A DNA stretch of 64,000 bases from Styela clava (taxonomy: Eukaryota > Chordata > Ascidiacea > Stolidobranchia > Styelidae), in NCBI RefSeq assembly GCF_964204865.1, contig NC_135250.1:15658001-15722000 (forward strand). Direction: 5' to 3'. Of this stretch, positions 61,601 to 64,000 are shown piece after piece. The stretch's first letter is position 1. Every line of letters starts with the position of its first letter. Both the position numbers and the translations under genes were made by a program. Under the pieces are notes generated by a model. The model did not search any database and had not been told where the DNA came from. It worked only from the letters and a program-made list of their open reading frames with translations.

Positions 61601-63805
61601 TATGCGCTGATAATTTAAATTTTTTGATTTCAAGTTATATAGTTGGTTACAATAACAAATAAAACTATTTAATTTTATTAATTCGACATTACACTATAAA
61701 AAAAACTTAGGTTTTCATAATAAAAAGTTAATATTTAATTTTAATTTATGACTTACTCGGACATGCAGACAGTTTGCACGTTCCGGTATCTTCGGCTTCA
61801 CCCGGTAGACACAGCCACGGTGAGGATGTGTTATTTTTGTTTTTGTCCAAGCACTTTCTTGTTCGTAATCTGATTCCTTCCCCACAGGTCACTGTGCATT
61901 GCGTGTCCCATGGTCCCCAAACGTAGACTAAAAAAAAAAACTTCACTCACAATTTAATCGCAATACTCAATGAATACATCGATGGTGACACGGAAAGGAA
62001 TTATTCCTTCGCTTACGTTAGGCTTGCACGTAATTTACGGATTTACGGAATTACGGAATTATTTCGAGTTACGGAAGCGAAGTTACGAATTACGTAAAGT
62101 CGTAATTAACGTAAAGTCGTAATTATTGGTCGAGCGCTTTCGCGATTGAAACGAGCTCTCTTCAGAGCAGTCAATTCTGTCGATTGTAAAAAATTAAAGT
62201 TTAAGTAAAAGAAGTTAGAGTTCCGGTATTCGCAGCCGTTTTTATCTCTCTTGTTAGGCAGATGGGAAAGGGATAACGCGTCACTTACTAACCTATTATC
62301 AACTTATCTAGGATGGCCAATGTACATTTTAACCGTAGATAAGGAATAGAATTGTGTTGAGACCGATGGACGTCAACACACCTGGTTTCAACTTCTTCGG
62401 GTGAAATGACCAAAGAATGTAAGAGATCAACTTAAAAAACATGGTCTATTTGTAAATGCCGTGATAATTAATGTCGCGCTCATCAAGCAGCAATATAAAG
62501 ACGGAAGAGAAATTGCGTAATGAACCAACGCAACTTAGTCTTTTCGGCATCGTTAAAGCGATTGAGACGGCAGAGAAACAACAATACGACGGGATTTCCC
62601 GTGTTTACTCTGCACGAGATCCATTTTCTATCACAAAATCTTGATGTTCTGTTACCGATTTTATCGTTATATATCTGTCCGGACTTGGCATTGCTTAATA
62701 CGTTTCTCACAATGCCTCGCAATATGTCGGCCAAATATGATTACCTGTCTTTACCAAATGCGGCAACTTGTTTTGATTTATCGTAGACTCGAATACCACC
62801 GGCACTCGACCAAACTTGTGTCAATCTTGGCAAATAGGATTGTCGACTTTAGTTAGAAAAATAAATTAATATTTTCATGAGTGCAAAATAAATGTCACAA
62901 AATGCATTGTTTTGCGATATAACTTTGTATTTTCGGAGAAGGCATGTCATATAAGTACGGTATTTTAAATAATGCACAAATAATTATTATTAGGTCTAAA
63001 TTTATCGCAAATAATGTTATAACTTTTAGGCCGCGAAATGATTTAATGTAAAATGAAGCATGGAATTCGGAATATCGTCAATAAGTCGGCATCAATAAAT
63101 ATTATAAAATGCTAACTAAGTAGTAAAGTCGGATATTCTAAAAAACGGTGAAATAACAAGTCTTCGTCGCGAGGCAAGCGAAAGTATAATCAAACGAAAG
63201 AATACGCTTGTAGTTGATTAATAAATTAGCAACCCGGAATTTTTATTTAATACGAAAGTCGTATTAATACGTTAATACGATTTTAAAAAAGTGAACTATC
63301 GTTTTTTAAATATATTACCAGTGTTGGTAATGATAAAATTGATCGCATAAAATTTGTTTATAAAGTGGATAAAAAAATCAAACCTAATACAAAAGATAAA
63401 AATCAGAATAAAATTATTTTGAATTCACTCCTTGATATTTATCTTCAACATCTGTCGCCGGCGTGTAGTATTGCCGGGAATATGAAAACCAAACTTCGAT
63501 GTCCCATTCGGAATAAAAGTGGATTAAATTGGTTGTTATGATAGGTTTAAATGTGTAAAAAAATATCGCAATTACGGGGTCATTACGTAATCGATTTGGC
63601 CGTAATTACGGAATTGATTTTTGTCAATTACGTGCAAGCCTAGCTTACGTACGTTTACATAGCGAACTCGTTATATTCGATTCCCCACTACATTTAAATT
63701 CTGCAGCAGTTTTATTGTTAGAATCAATGCACTATCTCCTTTTTGTCTCGACTCTTTCGCCACAGGTAACACTGCATTTTGTCGCCAATTCACTCCAAGA
63801 ATATG
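49049..63805 (-). CDS. TSP1-array protein, 3' portion of a gene running past the right edge
   Basis: At least 20 intact minus-strand exons give about 1071 residues and 19 TSP1 repeats. Coding order: 61757-61927, 60986-61150, 60381-60545, 60000-60164, 59713-59877, 59433-59603, 58835-58999, 58163-58333, 56844-57005, 56217-56381, 55805-55972, 55548-55712, 54945-55109, 53198-53362, 52264-52428, 51972-52142, 51129-51317, 50082-50249, then a split last repeat 49550-49677 / 49049-49114. All but the last pair are phase 1-1. A pseudogenised exon (63653-63805) and a truncated one (51615-51759) also lie in the array; skipping either keeps the frame. Nearly every repeat has W-x-x-W and CSVTCG or CTVTCG. 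No signal peptide, start or membrane span is in view. By analogy with its paralogue at 22-36 kb an upstream protease domain is possible but not shown. Confidence 0.8.
51615..51759 (-). pseudogene. TSP1 exon lacking its 5' part
   Basis: The frame CSVTCGTGVKTRTRKC and the rest of a TSP1 repeat are intact to a GTAAGT donor. However, the W-x-x-W strand is absent and an in-frame TAG sits just upstream. The nearest AG would enter in phase 0 instead of phase 1 and shift the downstream frame. The exon has probably lost about 20 bp and its acceptor. Because neighbours are phase 1-1, skipping it leaves the gene readable. Confidence 0.65.
53363..54944. other. Long intron, no exon seen
   Basis: About 1.6 kb between TSP1 exons. 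No CSVTCG-type core was found on the minus strand. Local similarity to the preceding intron (ACGAAACGATAACCATTTTG here, GCAAAACGATGGCCATTTTA near 52530) hints at an old repeat. Confidence 0.4.
55305..55385 (+). repeat. tRNA-derived SINE-like or tRNA pseudogene segment
   Basis: GGGCTCGTTAGCTCAGTTA resembles a tRNA 5' end with an A box. About 45 bp later GGCTCGGTTCCACG resembles a degenerate B box. Pairing of the acceptor stem is poor and no CCA or clean cloverleaf is found, so it is not a functional tRNA. It lies in an intron of the minus TSP1 gene. Confidence 0.4.
55542..55547 (-). other. GC-AG intron donor
   Basis: The TSP1 exon 55548-55712 ends TGT CCA A and is followed by GCAAGT, the classical GC donor hexamer. 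A GT donor two or more bases further on would break phase 1. Using GC keeps the frame into the next exon at 55109. Confidence 0.6.
57006..58162. other. Long intron, no exon seen
   Basis: About 1.2 kb, AT-rich, with no recognisable TSP1 core or mobile-element ends. Confidence 0.4.
58610..59877. repeat. Segmental duplication, copy A (three TSP1 exons)
   Basis: Contains exons 58835-58999, 59433-59603 and 59713-59877 with their introns. The flanking non-coding part shares AAGTTTGTCAG, CAATTTATATTTACC and AGAAATTTCAGAGT with copy B. Intron 59000-59432 also holds its own local duplication (about 59037-59130 and 59131-59219, both with CTTGAAGAACA, TTGTTATCT and GACCAAGATCT). Confidence 0.85.
60263..60288. 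repeat. TA microsatellite in a TSP1-gene intron
   Basis: Uninterrupted alternating TA run between two TSP1 exons. Similar short runs lie near 29520, 46892 and 55113. Confidence 0.9.
61276..61555. mobile_element. TA-target MITE, 280 bp
   Basis: Left end CGGTGTTTCCCGAAAATGAG and right end, inverted, CCGTGTTTCCCCGAAAATAA; AAGACC-type blocks recur inside. It is flanked by TA on both sides (61274-61275, 61556-61557). Copy A of the surrounding duplication has a contiguous site (GGTTTCGATGCAAC), so the insertion limits are supported by an empty site. A TA duplication fits Tc1/mariner-type elements. Confidence 0.8.
62019..63642. mobile_element. hAT-type element, 1624 bp, in a TSP1-gene intron
   Basis: Perfect 17-bp inverted ends TAGGCTTGCACGTAATT and an 8-bp target duplication GCTTACGT (62011-62018, 63643-63650). 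The paralogous site in copy A has a single GCTTACGT at 59703-59710. Subterminal regions are rich in short TTACGGAATTA-like repeats in both orientations, typical of transposase-binding ends. Open frames inside (62483-62734 minus, 62520-62786 plus) have no recognisable transposase motif, so it is judged non-autonomous. The target duplication covers part of the splice donor of the pseudogenised exon. Confidence 0.9.
63653..63805 (-). pseudogene. Pseudogenised TSP1 exon
   Basis: Paralogue of the intact exon 59713-59877. It has an in-frame TAG where the intact copy has CAG (after KRR). It also has W to L in the W-x-x-W motif (SWSEL) and a net 12-bp deletion that removes a conserved cysteine. Acceptor and GTACGT donor remain. 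If retained in mRNA it would truncate the protein; if skipped, phase 1-1 neighbours rejoin in frame. Confidence 0.85.
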
Positions 63806-64000
63806 CTAACAACTCTTCTTGGGACACTTCCCCTGAAGCCATTTCGAATGGGTCATTTTTAAAAGTGTTATGGCTTTCATCAACCATTAGTCCCTTAGTC
63901 CCTATCTGAGAGCGTTATTGGCACGTTCGGTCTGTAATTTCGACAGCAAAGGGTGCAGCTGCCCGTATAGCAAAAAGGGTTTTATTAGAGAGAAAATAAA
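63806..64000 (-). other. Right edge: open frame upstream of the pseudo-exon
   Basis: On the minus strand a frame from about 63887 reads MVDESHNTFKNDPFEMASGE then VSQEELLAY and runs without a stop into the pseudogenised TSP1 exon. It resembles coding sequence but no family is certain; a fragment of a hAT-type transposase (DPF...EEL segment) is one guess. The next TSP1 exon must lie beyond the window. Confidence 0.25.

Larger units (their letters stand above)
60770..63805. repeat. Segmental duplication, copy B, enlarged by two transposon insertions
   Basis: Corresponds to copy A: exons 60986-61150 and 61757-61927 are near-identical to 58835 and 59433, while 63653-63805 corresponds to 59713 but is pseudogenised. 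The extra length comes from a 280-bp MITE (61276-61555) and a 1624-bp hAT element (62019-63642) that copy A lacks. Confidence 0.85.

Overview
The window looks like nuclear DNA of a compact, AT-rich animal genome. I infer an ascidian tunicate at moderate confidence. An LRRC8-type channel head is a chordate family. Genes are closely spaced with mostly short introns. Thrombospondin type-1 (TSP1), CUB and Sushi proteins are prominent. Four genes have a strong splice acceptor only a few bases upstream of the first ATG, as expected if spliced-leader trans-splicing occurs. All exon boundaries were read by eye from GT/GC-AG signals and reading phase; no alignment or RNA evidence was available.

Layout. 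1-4.3 kb: no intact gene, but a PHD-finger-like fragment (-), a frameshifted MULE-transposase-like relic (+) and GC-rich repeats. 4.3-8.5 kb: two single-exon genes on +, a PAQR3-like Golgi receptor and an LRRC8/pannexin-like channel whose C-terminus is a duplicated helical region instead of leucine-rich repeats. 8.5-14.1 kb: repeats only. 14.1-15.5 kb: a three-exon secreted protein resembling beta-microseminoprotein with a charged insertion. 16-21.8 kb: a palindromic MITE and a minus-strand non-LTR retrotransposon relic. 21.9-35.9 kb (+): a 25-exon gene encoding signal peptide, one TSP1, a trypsin-like protease domain and 18 more TSP1 repeats (about 1346 aa). 38.1-45.8 kb (-): a CUB-CUB-Sushi secreted protein. 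49.0-63.8 kb (-): a second TSP1-array gene with 19 intact repeats, one damaged and one pseudogenised exon, 5' end outside the window.

How they fit together. The two TSP1-array genes are inverted paralogues pointing at each other, with the CUB/Sushi gene between them. Both end in a TSP1 repeat split by a phase-0 intron, and nearly all other repeats sit on symmetric phase 1-1 exons. That layout lets exons be duplicated or lost without frame damage, and the sequence shows this happening: a nearly identical 374-bp exon duplication, a duplicated three-exon block, a decayed exon and an orphan exon copy. Protease, TSP1, CUB and Sushi modules side by side suggest an extracellular recognition or complement-like neighbourhood (inference). 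Non-autonomous hAT elements with 8-bp target duplications have inserted repeatedly; two insertions (one hAT, one TA-type) can be compared with the paralogous empty site in the window.
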